The notes under the pieces were generated by a model. That model did not search any database. It saw only the letters and a program-made list of their open reading frames with translations, and was not told the origin of the DNA. A stretch of DNA of 40,127 nt, taken from a virus. The stretch covers positions 1 through 40,127 of the IMG/VR virus record IMGVR_UViG_3300028556_000023; one strand, written 5' to 3'. Shown here piece after piece: positions 13,923-21,226 of the stretch; the stretch's first letter is position 1, and each line of letters opens with the position of its first letter. Both the position numbers and the translations under genes were made by a program.

Positions 13923-14462
13923 ATGGCAAATTTTCTTACAGGTAGCCCGGGTAAAATAAAACAAGTAAGTACTTTTACACCTCAGCAACAAGGTCTACAA
14001 AATCAAGGCATCCAACAACTAATGCAATTACTTCAAGGTGGATATGGATCTAAACCTGATATTAGTGGATATCAACCTTTTGCCCAAGAAGCAAGAAGAC
14101 AATATAACGAAGTCACGCTTCCTTCTATAGCAGAGAGATTTGCTGGGATGGGATCTAATGCAGGTTCCAGTGCATTTAATAGTGCCGTAGGAAGGGCCGG
14201 TGCTAATTTTGATAGACAATTACAAATGGATGCGGCACAGTTCGGCCAACAACAACAAGGCCTGCAGCAACAATTATTACAATTGTTAATGGGGTTAGGA
14301 ACTCAGCGAGGTTTTGAGAACGCATATCAACCTCAGCGACTAGGAGTTCTTCAGCCTTTCTTAGGAGGTTTGGGTCAAGGATTAGGTCAATTTGCCGGAA
14401 GTGGTGGAAATCCATTGTCAGGATTAATGGGATTATTAAGTGGATTTGGAGGAGGTCAATAA
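13923..14462 (+). CDS. Gln/Gly-rich internal virion (ejection) protein
   Basis: 179 aa, very rich in Gln, Gly and Leu, with an amphipathic helix around residues 100-125 (QFGQQQQGLQQQLLQLLMGL) and a Gly-rich hydrophobic C-terminus. P22 gp7-like ejection proteins have this size and composition and cross the envelope during DNA delivery. It is the first of three such genes with own promoter and GGGAGATAG. Function inferred from composition and position. Confidence 0.6.
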   Translation: MANFLTGSPGKIKQVSTFTPQQQGLQNQGIQQLMQLLQGGYGSKPDISGYQPFAQEARRQYNEVTLPSIAERFAGMGSNAGSSAFNSAVGRAGANFDRQLQMDAAQFGQQQQGLQQQLLQLLMGLGTQRGFENAYQPQRLGVLQPFLGGLGQGLGQFAGSGGNPLSGLMGLLSGFGGGQ

Positions 14463-15589
14463 TGGCTATACAGATATTACCTCAGGAGAAAGGTTTAGGG
14501 GCCTACCTTGGTGAAGGTCTTGGTAGTGGATTAAGTAGTGGTCTTCAAATGCTAGCGCAGCAAAAGCTAACTGAATTAGCTTCACGCCAACAACAAGCTA
14601 AATCTCAGCAAGGGTTTGCTGGTATAGGGTATACACCTCAAGAAGCAGCAGCGTTATCCCTGCTTCCAGAATCTCTTCAAAAATCCTATCTAGCTAATTA
14701 TGGACCCCTAGAACAACCGATGGGATTAGAACAACAGCTAGCAGGATTAGGTGGCGCACAAGGATCTCCTCTAGCGCAACAAGCATCCGCGCCTGGAGCA
14801 ATCACACCAGAAGGAGTTGGGGCTGCGCCTATAACTCAACCTGCTGCGCCTCAAAGAAGATTAACTCGAGAACAAGAAAAACAGCGTAAATTAGAAGAGT
14901 ATAGAGAGAACAAATTAGTCCAAACTGAAAAGCTAACTACTCGCAAGATGGTACAAAAAGGGGTAGAGGAAGAAATAGCTTCTGGGCAGCGTGCTCAAGA
15001 AATATTAAATACTCTTGGTGAAATGAGAGAACTTACTGCTAAAGGTACCTTAGACCATCCAGGATATTTAAATGCTCTAGAGCGACTAGGTTTAGATTAT
15101 GATGTTTTAAAAAATCCTGATACGCAGGTTTATCAATCTCTCGAAAAGGAATTCCTACGTGATCTTAAACCTATATTTGGAGGCCGTATAACTGATGCTG
15201 AAATGAAGCAATTCTTGCGATCTATACCTAAAGCTACTAATACACCCGAAGCTAGAAATAAGATTATAGATAAGCTAGAAAGACTTTATAGCGGTAAATC
15301 TTTACGTACCCAAGTATTACAGAGATTAATGGATGAAAATAATGGGGAAGTCCCTCACAACTGGAAAGCATTAGTTGAGAAAGAAGTAAAACCTGAATTA
15401 GATGAGTTAGCCAAAGAGTTTAAGTCTAGAGCGGGAGCTTATAGTGCTGGTCAAGAAGTAGGACTAGACTCTTTAAGGAATTTACCTTCGGGATCTGAAG
15501 CTGAAGATGATGAAGGTAATAAATATATGGTTAGAAATGGCGTTATATTTAAAAAACCTACTGGTGGTGGGTGGGCAAGGATGCAATAA
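14462..15589 (+). CDS. Probable ejection / internal virion protein
   Basis: 375 aa. The N-terminus is Gly/Leu/Gln-rich (LGAYLGEGLGSGLSSGLQML), a Pro/Ala linker follows (about 75-140), then a long charged helical domain (about 140-340). The C-terminus ends in an Asp/Glu patch and a GGGWARMQ tail. Layout resembles P22 gp20-type proteins. ATG and stop overlap both neighbours (TAATG), so the three genes are probably made together. Confidence 0.55.
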   Translation: MAIQILPQEKGLGAYLGEGLGSGLSSGLQMLAQQKLTELASRQQQAKSQQGFAGIGYTPQEAAALSLLPESLQKSYLANYGPLEQPMGLEQQLAGLGGAQGSPLAQQASAPGAITPEGVGAAPITQPAAPQRRLTREQEKQRKLEEYRENKLVQTEKLTTRKMVQKGVEEEIASGQRAQEILNTLGEMRELTAKGTLDHPGYLNALERLGLDYDVLKNPDTQVYQSLEKEFLRDLKPIFGGRITDAEMKQFLRSIPKATNTPEARNKIIDKLERLYSGKSLRTQVLQRLMDENNGEVPHNWKALVEKEVKPELDELAKEFKSRAGAYSAGQEVGLDSLRNLPSGSEAEDDEGNKYMVRNGVIFKKPTGGGWARMQ

Positions 15590-16878
15590 TGGCTATTAAA
15601 ATAACTAAGGTTGGAGATGCACAACCAGAAGGATTTGTAGGAAAAAGGGGATTAGCTCAATTAGGAGCACGTGCAACTGAATCTCTTTTAGGATTACCCG
15701 GCGATATAGCTAATCTTGGATTAGGTGCAGCTAATTGGGGCATTCAAAAACTAACAGGTGAGCCATCTCCTTTGCCAGGAAAAGTTCCTTTGCTACAAAC
15801 CAGTGAAGATATTAGGCAAAAAGTAACTGAACCTATTTCTGAATTGCTGGGAGGTTCAAAAGAATATATTGCTCCACAATCTCCTACCGAAGAATTTCTT
15901 GGAGAGCTTATTTCTGATTTTTCTACATTGGCATTGCCAGTTAAAGGTAAGATTCCATTTGCTAAGGCAGCTACGATTGCTGGCGCAGGAGCATTAGGAG
16001 GAAAAGCTGGAGAATTAATTGGTTCTGTTTTTGGAGGTCAAGAAACTGGGAAAACAGTAGGTAAGATAGGGGGAATGGTAACCGCCAGTCTATTAGGTGG
16101 ACGTAATATGCTACGTAATAGAATGCGTCAAGATTATCAAACAGCCCGTGAAATGGCCTCTAATGATCTTATAGATGTAAGGCCCCTCCGTCATAAGACC
16201 ACTAAGTTAATAGCTGATATCTCTAAGCGGGATTTTCCTAATAAAGATTTTGTATTAGATCGATTAAACACTTTGGATCAGGTAGTAGGACTAAAGGATA
16301 AGGTTCCAGTTGGCGAGCTTACTAATTTAAAGGCTGATCTTAATGAATGGTATCCAAGATCTTATGGTAAAACTAAGCATTACTTAGATCAAATTATAAG
16401 AGACATTAAAGAACCTATCAGTAACTATGAGAAACAAAACCCAGCTTTTGGAACTGCTTGGAGAAATGCCGAAGATACTTATAAAGCTATGGCAGAATCA
16501 CGTGGTATAAGAAGCTTTTTTGAAAGCAATCCTAAGATCCAAGAAAAAATATCTAATCCTACCCTTAAAGCTTTATTGAGTGGTGGAGCTGGAGTTGGAT
16601 TAGTAGGAAGCGCTCTGACCAAAGGAGTGTTGCCTACCGGAGCTACTGCGGCAGGACTAGGAGCAGCAGCCCTAGGAACTGATCAAATAGTTAAGTTCCT
16701 GCAATTAATATCCAAAAATCCAGCTGCTCGCAAAACCTACTCGGATATGCTTAAAAATGCTACTTTATTTAATGTTTCCAAGGTATCCCGTGATGCTCAA
16801 AAGCTAGATAATATTTTAAATAAAGAAGAAATGCCTACTGAGGGATTGAAGCTTAGGATTACTAAAGTAGGTGCTTAA
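15589..16878 (+). CDS. Probable ejection / internal virion protein with hydrophobic segments
   Basis: 429 aa from ATG 15589, which overlaps the previous stop; an upstream in-frame ATG at 15571 is less likely. Two Gly/Ala-rich hydrophobic stretches (about 128-160 and 335-370, for example LLSGGAGVGLVGSALTKGVL) flank a helical middle. The C-terminus (GLKLRITKVGA) repeats the N-terminal IKITKVGDA motif. Membrane-active internal proteins of short-tailed phages look like this. Ends against the opposing small-protein operon with a 4-base overlap. Confidence 0.55.
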   Translation: MAIKITKVGDAQPEGFVGKRGLAQLGARATESLLGLPGDIANLGLGAANWGIQKLTGEPSPLPGKVPLLQTSEDIRQKVTEPISELLGGSKEYIAPQSPTEEFLGELISDFSTLALPVKGKIPFAKAATIAGAGALGGKAGELIGSVFGGQETGKTVGKIGGMVTASLLGGRNMLRNRMRQDYQTAREMASNDLIDVRPLRHKTTKLIADISKRDFPNKDFVLDRLNTLDQVVGLKDKVPVGELTNLKADLNEWYPRSYGKTKHYLDQIIRDIKEPISNYEKQNPAFGTAWRNAEDTYKAMAESRGIRSFFESNPKIQEKISNPTLKALLSGGAGVGLVGSALTKGVLPTGATAAGLGAAALGTDQIVKFLQLISKNPAARKTYSDMLKNATLFNVSKVSRDAQKLDNILNKEEMPTEGLKLRITKVGA

Positions 16879-17000
16879 TACATATCAGAGTTATTATTTT
16901 CTGCGGAATATATGACCCATAGGCCTAATATACAAACCGCTAGCCAAAAAATAGGAGAGGTAAGCATGCAAACGCCTATTAATAATATAGTGGATAACAT
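16875..17000 (-). CDS. Small membrane protein (holin-sized)
   Basis: 41 aa, with strong GGAGG before ATG. Almost all hydrophobic: LSTILLIGVCMLTSPIFWLA and then VCILGLWVIYS, one or two membrane spans, with a short polar tail. Last gene of the regulated minus-strand operon; its ATG overlaps the upstream stop (TAATG). Could be a holin, toxin or superinfection-exclusion peptide. Confidence 0.6.
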   Translation of the reverse strand: MLSTILLIGVCMLTSPIFWLAVCILGLWVIYSAENNNSDMY

Positions 17001-17290
17001 TAGACCTCCATTAATTGCATTTCAAGTTTCCAAACTTTAGAACCAGGCTTTCTATAAGGCTCAAGATTCAAATTAAGCTCTTTTGTAGCTTTTTCTATAT
17101 CTATGGAGCCTTTACGTAAACTATAAGAATATACGAATTGTCCACCCATAGAAGATTGGTTTTCGCTTAATTCTTTAAGAATCTTTTCTACTTCGTTTTC
17201 TTCTTTTTCAATCTCTTTACGCTTTTGTTTAAGCTTAAAAAGTACTTTCGCTATTTCTATCCAATTCATATCTCTTTTTATGAAGTCCAT
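17000..17290 (-). CDS. Coiled-coil protein of the type found near phage recombination genes
   Basis: 96 aa from ATG 17290, which has GGGGGG four bases upstream; ATG 17305 is an in-frame alternative. N-terminal coiled coil (LFKLKQKRKEIEKEENEVEK), then KELSENQSSMGG, LRKGSIDIEKA and a closing PYRKPGSKVWKLE. I recall the RKGS-ID ... YRKP ... W pattern from small phage proteins that accompany exonuclease/annealing genes. Function unknown. Confidence 0.55.
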   Translation of the reverse strand: MDFIKRDMNWIEIAKVLFKLKQKRKEIEKEENEVEKILKELSENQSSMGGQFVYSYSLRKGSIDIEKATKELNLNLEPYRKPGSKVWKLEMQLMEV

Positions 17291-17307
17291 AATGCCCCCC
17301 GACATTT

Positions 17308-17325
17308 GTGCAACACCTGTTGCAC
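17308..17325. promoter_or_regulatory. Inverted repeat, possible second operator
   Basis: GTGCAACA-CC-TGTTGCAC, perfect 8-base arms, directly upstream of the coiled-coil gene. Shares the GTGCAA half-site with the palindrome at 18145, so the same regulator may bind both. Confidence 0.5.
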
Positions 17326-17331
17326 TATTAT

Positions 17332-17433
17332 TTATTTAAGACGTTTACCGATTTCTATGCCTACAATAAAGGCTATTCCTACGGCTACTGTTTGTGTTAT
17401 TGCTACCATGCAGCATGCTAATACGATATTCAT
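17332..17433 (-). CDS. 33-aa membrane microprotein
   Basis: A single hydrophobic segment (IVLACCMVAITQTVAVGIAF) followed by a short basic tail (GKRLK). Too short to assign. Placed 11 bases after a similar membrane protein gene in the same operon. Confidence 0.45.
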   Translation of the reverse strand: MNIVLACCMVAITQTVAVGIAFIVGIEIGKRLK

Positions 17434-17444
17434 TATTTATTTCT

Positions 17445-17621
17445 CTATCTTAGGTTAACTAATATTACACATAATAATGCGATAATTATTCCAGTTCCAT
17501 GCGGTGTTTCTAGAAAATACCCGCTTTTAAAATATGATATGATACTAGGAATCCACAATAATATATGAGCACTTACTATTAAAATAATTAAGCGTTTTGT
17601 CTTATCTGTATCATATTTCAT
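17445..17621 (-). CDS. Small two-span membrane protein
   Basis: 58 aa. A basic N-terminus (KYDTDKTKR), then two hydrophobic segments (LIILIVSAHILLWIPSIISY and TGIIIALLCVILVN). Its start is near the previous stop (TAATTATG). No family recognised. Confidence 0.55.
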   Translation of the reverse strand: MKYDTDKTKRLIILIVSAHILLWIPSIISYFKSGYFLETPHGTGIIIALLCVILVNLR

Positions 17622-17623
17622 AA

Positions 17624-17800
17624 TTATTTATCCATTGTAACGAAAATATTAAGTAATATTGCCGCTACTATTACTATTAACAATGTTATTATACAACTTT
17701 CTGCACTGGTATGTTCTCCTCTAAAAGTTCTATAAAAATTAAGAATAACCATTGGTAATAACCATATTACACTTAAGTAATAATATTTAAGAAAGTTCAT
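17624..17800 (-). CDS. Small two-span membrane protein
   Basis: 58 aa, spans YLSVIWLLPMVILNF and CIITLLIVIVAAILLNIF, with a polar loop between. ATG overlaps the stop of the Cys-rich gene (ATGA). Like the next gene in size and topology, so the pair may form one membrane complex. Confidence 0.55.
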   Translation of the reverse strand: MNFLKYYYLSVIWLLPMVILNFYRTFRGEHTSAESCIITLLIVIVAAILLNIFVTMDK

Positions 17801-17937
17801 AATTCAAAATCCTGACAAGCACATTCTTCATGGCATCCATCAAAACATATCTCAAAATGTAATTCACAATCTTCTATAAAGCCTACGCAATTCTCACTAG
17901 AATCATGGCAATGTGTTTCTTTAATAGTACAGTTCAT
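17797..17937 (-). CDS. Cys-rich acidic microprotein
   Basis: 46 aa with eight cysteines (CTIKETHC, NCVGFIEDC, CFDGCHEECAC), strongly acidic. Probably metal-binding or disulfide-bonded. Second gene of the operon, after the ribbon-helix-helix regulator. Confidence 0.5.
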   Translation of the reverse strand: MNCTIKETHCHDSSENCVGFIEDCELHFEICFDGCHEECACQDFEL

Positions 17938-17945
17938 TATTGTCC

Positions 17946-18110
17946 TTATTCATTTAACTTTTTATCATGTAAAACCTTAGGCACCAAAGCCTGCATTATA
18001 TATTTACACATAGGCATATTGTATTGAGCAGCCAACTTTTTAATATCTATATGCAAATCTAAAGGAAGCCATAATACTAAGCGCTTCATTGGTTCTTTAG
18101 CTGATTTCAT
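17946..18110 (-). CDS. Ribbon-helix-helix regulator
   Basis: 54 aa. The beta strand KRLVLWLPLDLH is followed by two helices (DIKKLAAQYN and CKYIMQALVPKVLHD): the Arc/MetJ/CopG fold, binding DNA as a dimer through the strand. A perfect 16-bp palindrome lies between the -35 and -10 of its own promoter, so it probably represses this operon. Start ATG follows GAGGATAAA. An antitoxin role is possible because small membrane proteins follow. Confidence 0.7.
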   Translation of the reverse strand: MKSAKEPMKRLVLWLPLDLHIDIKKLAAQYNMPMCKYIMQALVPKVLHDKKLNE

Positions 18111-18140
18111 TTTATCCTCACTTTGTATATTTCATATCTT

Positions 18141-18169
18141 AGTATTGCACAATTGTGCAAAGGAGTCAA
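18141..18169 (-). promoter_or_regulatory. Promoter with embedded palindromic operator
   Basis: On the minus strand TTGACT (18169-18164), 17-nt spacer, AATACT (18146-18141). The spacer holds most of the perfect palindrome TTGCACAATTGTGCAA (18145-18160). This is the classic position for a repressor that blocks polymerase. Confidence 0.7.
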
Positions 18170-18176
18170 CTATAAC

Positions 18177-18204
18177 TTGCAATCTACTTATTATTTTTTA
18201 TAAG
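18177..18204 (+). promoter_or_regulatory. Promoter of the tail-fibre operon
   Basis: TTGCAA, 16-nt spacer, TATAAG, 40 bases before the ATG at 18245. It diverges from the regulator promoter, so the operator at 18145 lies about 17 bases upstream of its -35 and could affect it. Confidence 0.5.
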
Positions 18205-18244
18205 CTGATTTTGAAGCAATTTAATCCTTTTATTGGAGATAGTA

Positions 18245-19081
18245 ATGACACCCCAATTCTTTAATACTGCGTATGGTATTACTAATGCCCTACAAAACGT
18301 TTTCCCAGCCCCTGTAGTAGCTAATAGAGCCCCGCTTACTAGTGATACAGGTTATCAAGTAGGTACTATATGGGTCTATAAAGCCATTAATGCGGCGTGG
18401 ATCCTAACCTCAGTAGCCTCAGCATCTGCTACTTGGGAAGCTATAACAGGTGCAGGCGGAGCGTTTACCTCCCTTACTGTCACTCCTGGACCTATATCCC
18501 TAACCGGTACAACCACTATTAATACAACCGGTGCAGCTACAACTTCTATAGGTTCTACAACTGGAGCTTCAGGTATAACTGACCTTGTTGGAACAGGTAA
18601 CTATAGTCTTGATGGAGTAGGTGCTTCTACTTATACCATTGGAACATCTACAACTACAGGTACTATAGCAATAGGCGGAACAGCCCAAACAGGTGCTATA
18701 ACCCTGGGCTCTTCTAGCGGTACTAACATAGTAAACCTTGGAACTGGAACTGGTGCGACTACCGTAAACGTGGCTACCGGTGCAACTAACGCTAAAGCTG
18801 TTAATATAGCTACAGGTGCGGTAGCTAATACAGTTATTATAGGAAGTACTACTGGTGCTGCTACTACCACCATCCGATCTGGAAGTGGTAATATTAACAT
18901 GGCAGGAACATTTGCTCTAAGCTCTACTGGCCCTCAAATACTTTTTGGTGCGGGTGCTCCCTCGGCTACTGTACCTAAAGGCTCTCTGTATATTAATACT
19001 AGTGCGACTACAACCACTACCAGATTTTATATAGCTACAGATGCAGCTGGTACATGGACTAACTTTACAACAGCAGCATAA
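18245..19081 (+). CDS. Tail fibre protein with Thr/Gly-rich repeats
   Basis: 278 aa. The start at 18245 is chosen for GGAGATAGTA just upstream. N-terminal domain of about 70 residues (PQFFNTAYGI, GYQVGTIWVYKAINAAWILT), similar to the start of the 22564 fibre. Then about 150 residues of short degenerate repeats (TIGTSTTTGTIAIGGTAQTG) that suggest a beta-helical or triple-stranded shaft. The C-terminus (KGSLYINTSATTTTTRFYIA) is a common fibre end. First gene of the fibre operon. Confidence 0.65.
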   Translation: MTPQFFNTAYGITNALQNVFPAPVVANRAPLTSDTGYQVGTIWVYKAINAAWILTSVASASATWEAITGAGGAFTSLTVTPGPISLTGTTTINTTGAATTSIGSTTGASGITDLVGTGNYSLDGVGASTYTIGTSTTTGTIAIGGTAQTGAITLGSSSGTNIVNLGTGTGATTVNVATGATNAKAVNIATGAVANTVIIGSTTGAATTTIRSGSGNINMAGTFALSSTGPQILFGAGAPSATVPKGSLYINTSATTTTTRFYIATDAAGTWTNFTTAA

Positions 19082-19103
19082 GATCACTTCATTATGTCCT
19101 TTA

Positions 19104-19133
19104 TCCTCCCATGCTTTAATTAGCGTGGGAGGA
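19104..19133 (+). terminator. Strong hairpin between fibre genes
   Basis: TCCTCCCATGC / GCGTGGGAGGA, 11 bp with one G.U pair, loop TTTAATTA, extended outside by ATCACT/AGTGAT. No T-run follows, so it may be a processing or stabilising element instead of a full terminator. Confidence 0.5.
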
Positions 19134-19176
19134 GTGATAGACTATCTTATCATTAATTGATAACAAGGAGTTTAAA

Positions 19177-19374
19177 ATGAACGTATCTAATATAGCCTTA
19201 ATTCAAGAAGAGCTTAATGGACGAGTATATTCGTTTACTATTCCACTTGGAGCTCCATATTTAGACTGTCACGAGATAGCATCTAGATTCTCAGCGGCCA
19301 TCGTTTCGATGGAAAAAGAAGCAGCCGAAGCTGTAAAAAAAGAGCAAGAGCGGCTCCAGCAGAAGCAGAATTAG
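19177..19374 (+). CDS. Small protein with C-terminal coiled coil
   Basis: 65 aa. A short beta part (NGRVYSFTIPLGAPYLD), then a charged helix (EKEAAEAVKKEQERLQQKQN). AAGGAG seven bases before ATG. Function unknown; in the fibre operon, so possibly a chaperone or small virion protein. Confidence 0.55.
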   Translation: MNVSNIALIQEELNGRVYSFTIPLGAPYLDCHEIASRFSAAIVSMEKEAAEAVKKEQERLQQKQN

Positions 19375-19397
19375 TTAGTTAATTTAGGAGAGTAGTA

Positions 19398-19739
19398 ATG
19401 GCAGTAAAAAATAGCGTCCAAGCGATAGCTCTGACCAATATCGCATCCTCTACGCTTACCACATCTTATCAAGCTATTAATCCCCTCGGATTAACACAAG
19501 CTTGCTTTCTGATTAGAGTAATGAACTCATCTACCCAGGCAGTTACCCTTAGTTATGATGGCGTTACTGATCATGAATTTATTCTTGCAAGCAGCACCCT
19601 TCAAATAGAATCCCAAACAAATTCCCAGCCTAATAACAATATAGCCAAGTTTGCTGCTAATACCGTTATCTATGTAAAAGGCACAGCAGGAACTGGTAAT
19701 ATTTACCTTTCAGGTTATTACCAACCTACTGCTAATTAG
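19398..19739 (+). CDS. Small virion beta protein, paralogue of the 19895 gene
   Basis: 113 aa. Shares order and motifs with the 114-aa product at 19895: a T-rich start, an isoleucine strand ending in N(S/L)T, then LSYDGVTDHEFILASS against FSFDGVNDHFPLPASG, and a final YLSGYYQP against YVSTFYGA. Likely a small tail or decoration domain. Confidence 0.6.
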   Translation: MAVKNSVQAIALTNIASSTLTTSYQAINPLGLTQACFLIRVMNSSTQAVTLSYDGVTDHEFILASSTLQIESQTNSQPNNNIAKFAANTVIYVKGTAGTGNIYLSGYYQPTAN

Positions 19740-19748
19740 GAGATAGTA

Positions 19749-19895
19749 ATGAACAAAAACACACCTTCACCACGAACCTCGGTGGTTTGTTTCTATACCT
19801 CTAAAACTAAAGGGGAAAGAACTCCCTGTATATTCTTAGGGTATAGCCTAGAGGGATGCATAAATACTGATCATAATCACCTTAGGGAGATATAA
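19749..19895 (+). CDS. 48-aa protein of unknown function
   Basis: Starts after GGAGATAGTA, the site used by its neighbours, and its TAA overlaps the next ATG. Contains SVVCFYTSKTKGERTPCIFL and a His-rich end (TDHNHLREI). No family recognised. Confidence 0.5.
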   Translation: MNKNTPSPRTSVVCFYTSKTKGERTPCIFLGYSLEGCINTDHNHLREI

Positions 19896-20239
19896 TGGCT
19901 ATAAATACTGCTGTAAGGCTAGCAGCTGAACCGGTTAGATCTTTGGCCTTTGGATCTATTAGCGGAACTTATGCAGGAATAGGAACCTCATTTGTATTTC
20001 CTTGCCGGATATTATTTATTCAAAATCTAACAGATGCTACTTTAATGTTTTCCTTTGATGGCGTTAATGACCATTTTCCCCTTCCAGCCTCAGGATTTTT
20101 ATTAGTAGACGTAGAATCTAATAAGACTACTACCGGAGGAGCCCTAAACCTTCCTATAGGGACTAGGGTCTATGTAAGGACCATAGGAACTCCTACCCTA
20201 GGATCTGTATATGTATCAACATTTTATGGTGCAAGCTAA
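19895..20239 (+). CDS. Small virion beta protein, paralogue of the 19398 gene
   Basis: 114 aa, all-beta look, with the shared core FSFDGVNDHFPLPASGFLLV and a C-terminal GSVYVSTFYG. The two copies differ widely, so the duplication is old. Coupled to the upstream gene through TAATG. Confidence 0.6.
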   Translation: MAINTAVRLAAEPVRSLAFGSISGTYAGIGTSFVFPCRILFIQNLTDATLMFSFDGVNDHFPLPASGFLLVDVESNKTTTGGALNLPIGTRVYVRTIGTPTLGSVYVSTFYGAS

Positions 20240-20248
20240 GGAGGTAAT

Positions 20249-20731
20249 ATGTCTCAAGCGGGTAGTTATCTTCATGGAACATTTCCTCCTGGAAGCGTAG
20301 TGCAAACCCTTACAGGTAATACAGGAGGAGCAGTTGGTCCAAGCGGGACTAATAATATAAATATAGTTGGTGCAGGTACAATAACAGTAAGTGGAAACCC
20401 CGGAACTAATACTCTAACCATTAGTAATAATGGAACTATTATTCTTAACTATACTTCTGTAACTACTACTCCTTATGTAGTATTAACTACAGATCAGTAC
20501 TTGGGAGTTAATACATCTAGTTTAGCTATTACCATAGAGCTTCCTAATGCTCCAGCAACTGGACGTACCTATACGATTAAAGATAGCACTGGAAATGCAG
20601 CAACTAATAATATTACCGTTACCACTCTTGGTGGAGCAGTCACTATAGATGGAGCTACTACATTTGTAATGAATACGGCATTCGAAGCAATAGATGTGAT
20701 CTTTAATGGCACAAGTTATGAAATTTTTTAA
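20249..20731 (+). CDS. Tail fibre-like protein
   Basis: 160 aa. The N-terminal motif VVQTLTGNTGGAVGPSGTNN, then VGAGTITVSGNPGTNTLTIS, is a common repeat in phage fibre shafts. The C-terminal half (YTIKDSTGNAATNNITVTTL) resembles the beta domain found at many fibre ends. GGAGGTAAT precedes ATG. Confidence 0.6.
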   Translation: MSQAGSYLHGTFPPGSVVQTLTGNTGGAVGPSGTNNINIVGAGTITVSGNPGTNTLTISNNGTIILNYTSVTTTPYVVLTTDQYLGVNTSSLAITIELPNAPATGRTYTIKDSTGNAATNNITVTTLGGAVTIDGATTFVMNTAFEAIDVIFNGTSYEIF

Positions 20732-20740
20732 GGAGATAGT

Positions 20741-21217
20741 ATGGCAATCACTTCAACAATCATTACTGATGGTATAGCAGGAACTATTATAGGAACTGTT
20801 AAACTTAATGGTACAACTCTCATAGATACGCTTACCTATGATAATGGAGTTCCTGATGTATCTTTTGTATCCACTAGCGATGTAACGCTTTCTATTACGG
20901 ATTTTTTAGCTCTTCTGCAATTTTATATAGCATTCAATAACGTTATTATTGCTTCTATATTTACACCAAGCCAAAACCAATACACCCCATTTAATGGGAT
21001 AGCTTCCCTAATCTCTAATAATGGCACTGATTTATTTCTTCTAATAGAGGATCTCGCAGGTGAGAATATATTCAACATTGATTGTACCTATCCTAGCGGA
21101 ACCATTCTTGTGGGTGGAAGATCTCCCGATACCTCTATGAGTTATGCGGAGTGGATCTATTGCATTAACACTATTTCTGGGTTTAGAAACTTTGTCCTCA
21201 ATGCCTACAACTTATAG
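20741..21217 (+). CDS. Tail-region protein, unknown
   Basis: 158 aa, beta-rich, ending in a helical part (SYAEWIYCINTISGFRNFVL). AAGGAGATAGT precedes ATG. No motif known to me. Its place between fibre genes suggests a virion or fibre-assembly role. Confidence 0.5.
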   Translation: MAITSTIITDGIAGTIIGTVKLNGTTLIDTLTYDNGVPDVSFVSTSDVTLSITDFLALLQFYIAFNNVIIASIFTPSQNQYTPFNGIASLISNNGTDLFLLIEDLAGENIFNIDCTYPSGTILVGGRSPDTSMSYAEWIYCINTISGFRNFVLNAYNL

Positions 21218-21226
21218 GAGAGTATA

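Noticed and set aside
17225-17458. Plus-strand 77-codon gene
   Set aside because: Overlaps a compact minus-strand operon with overlapping starts and stops; no ribosome site.
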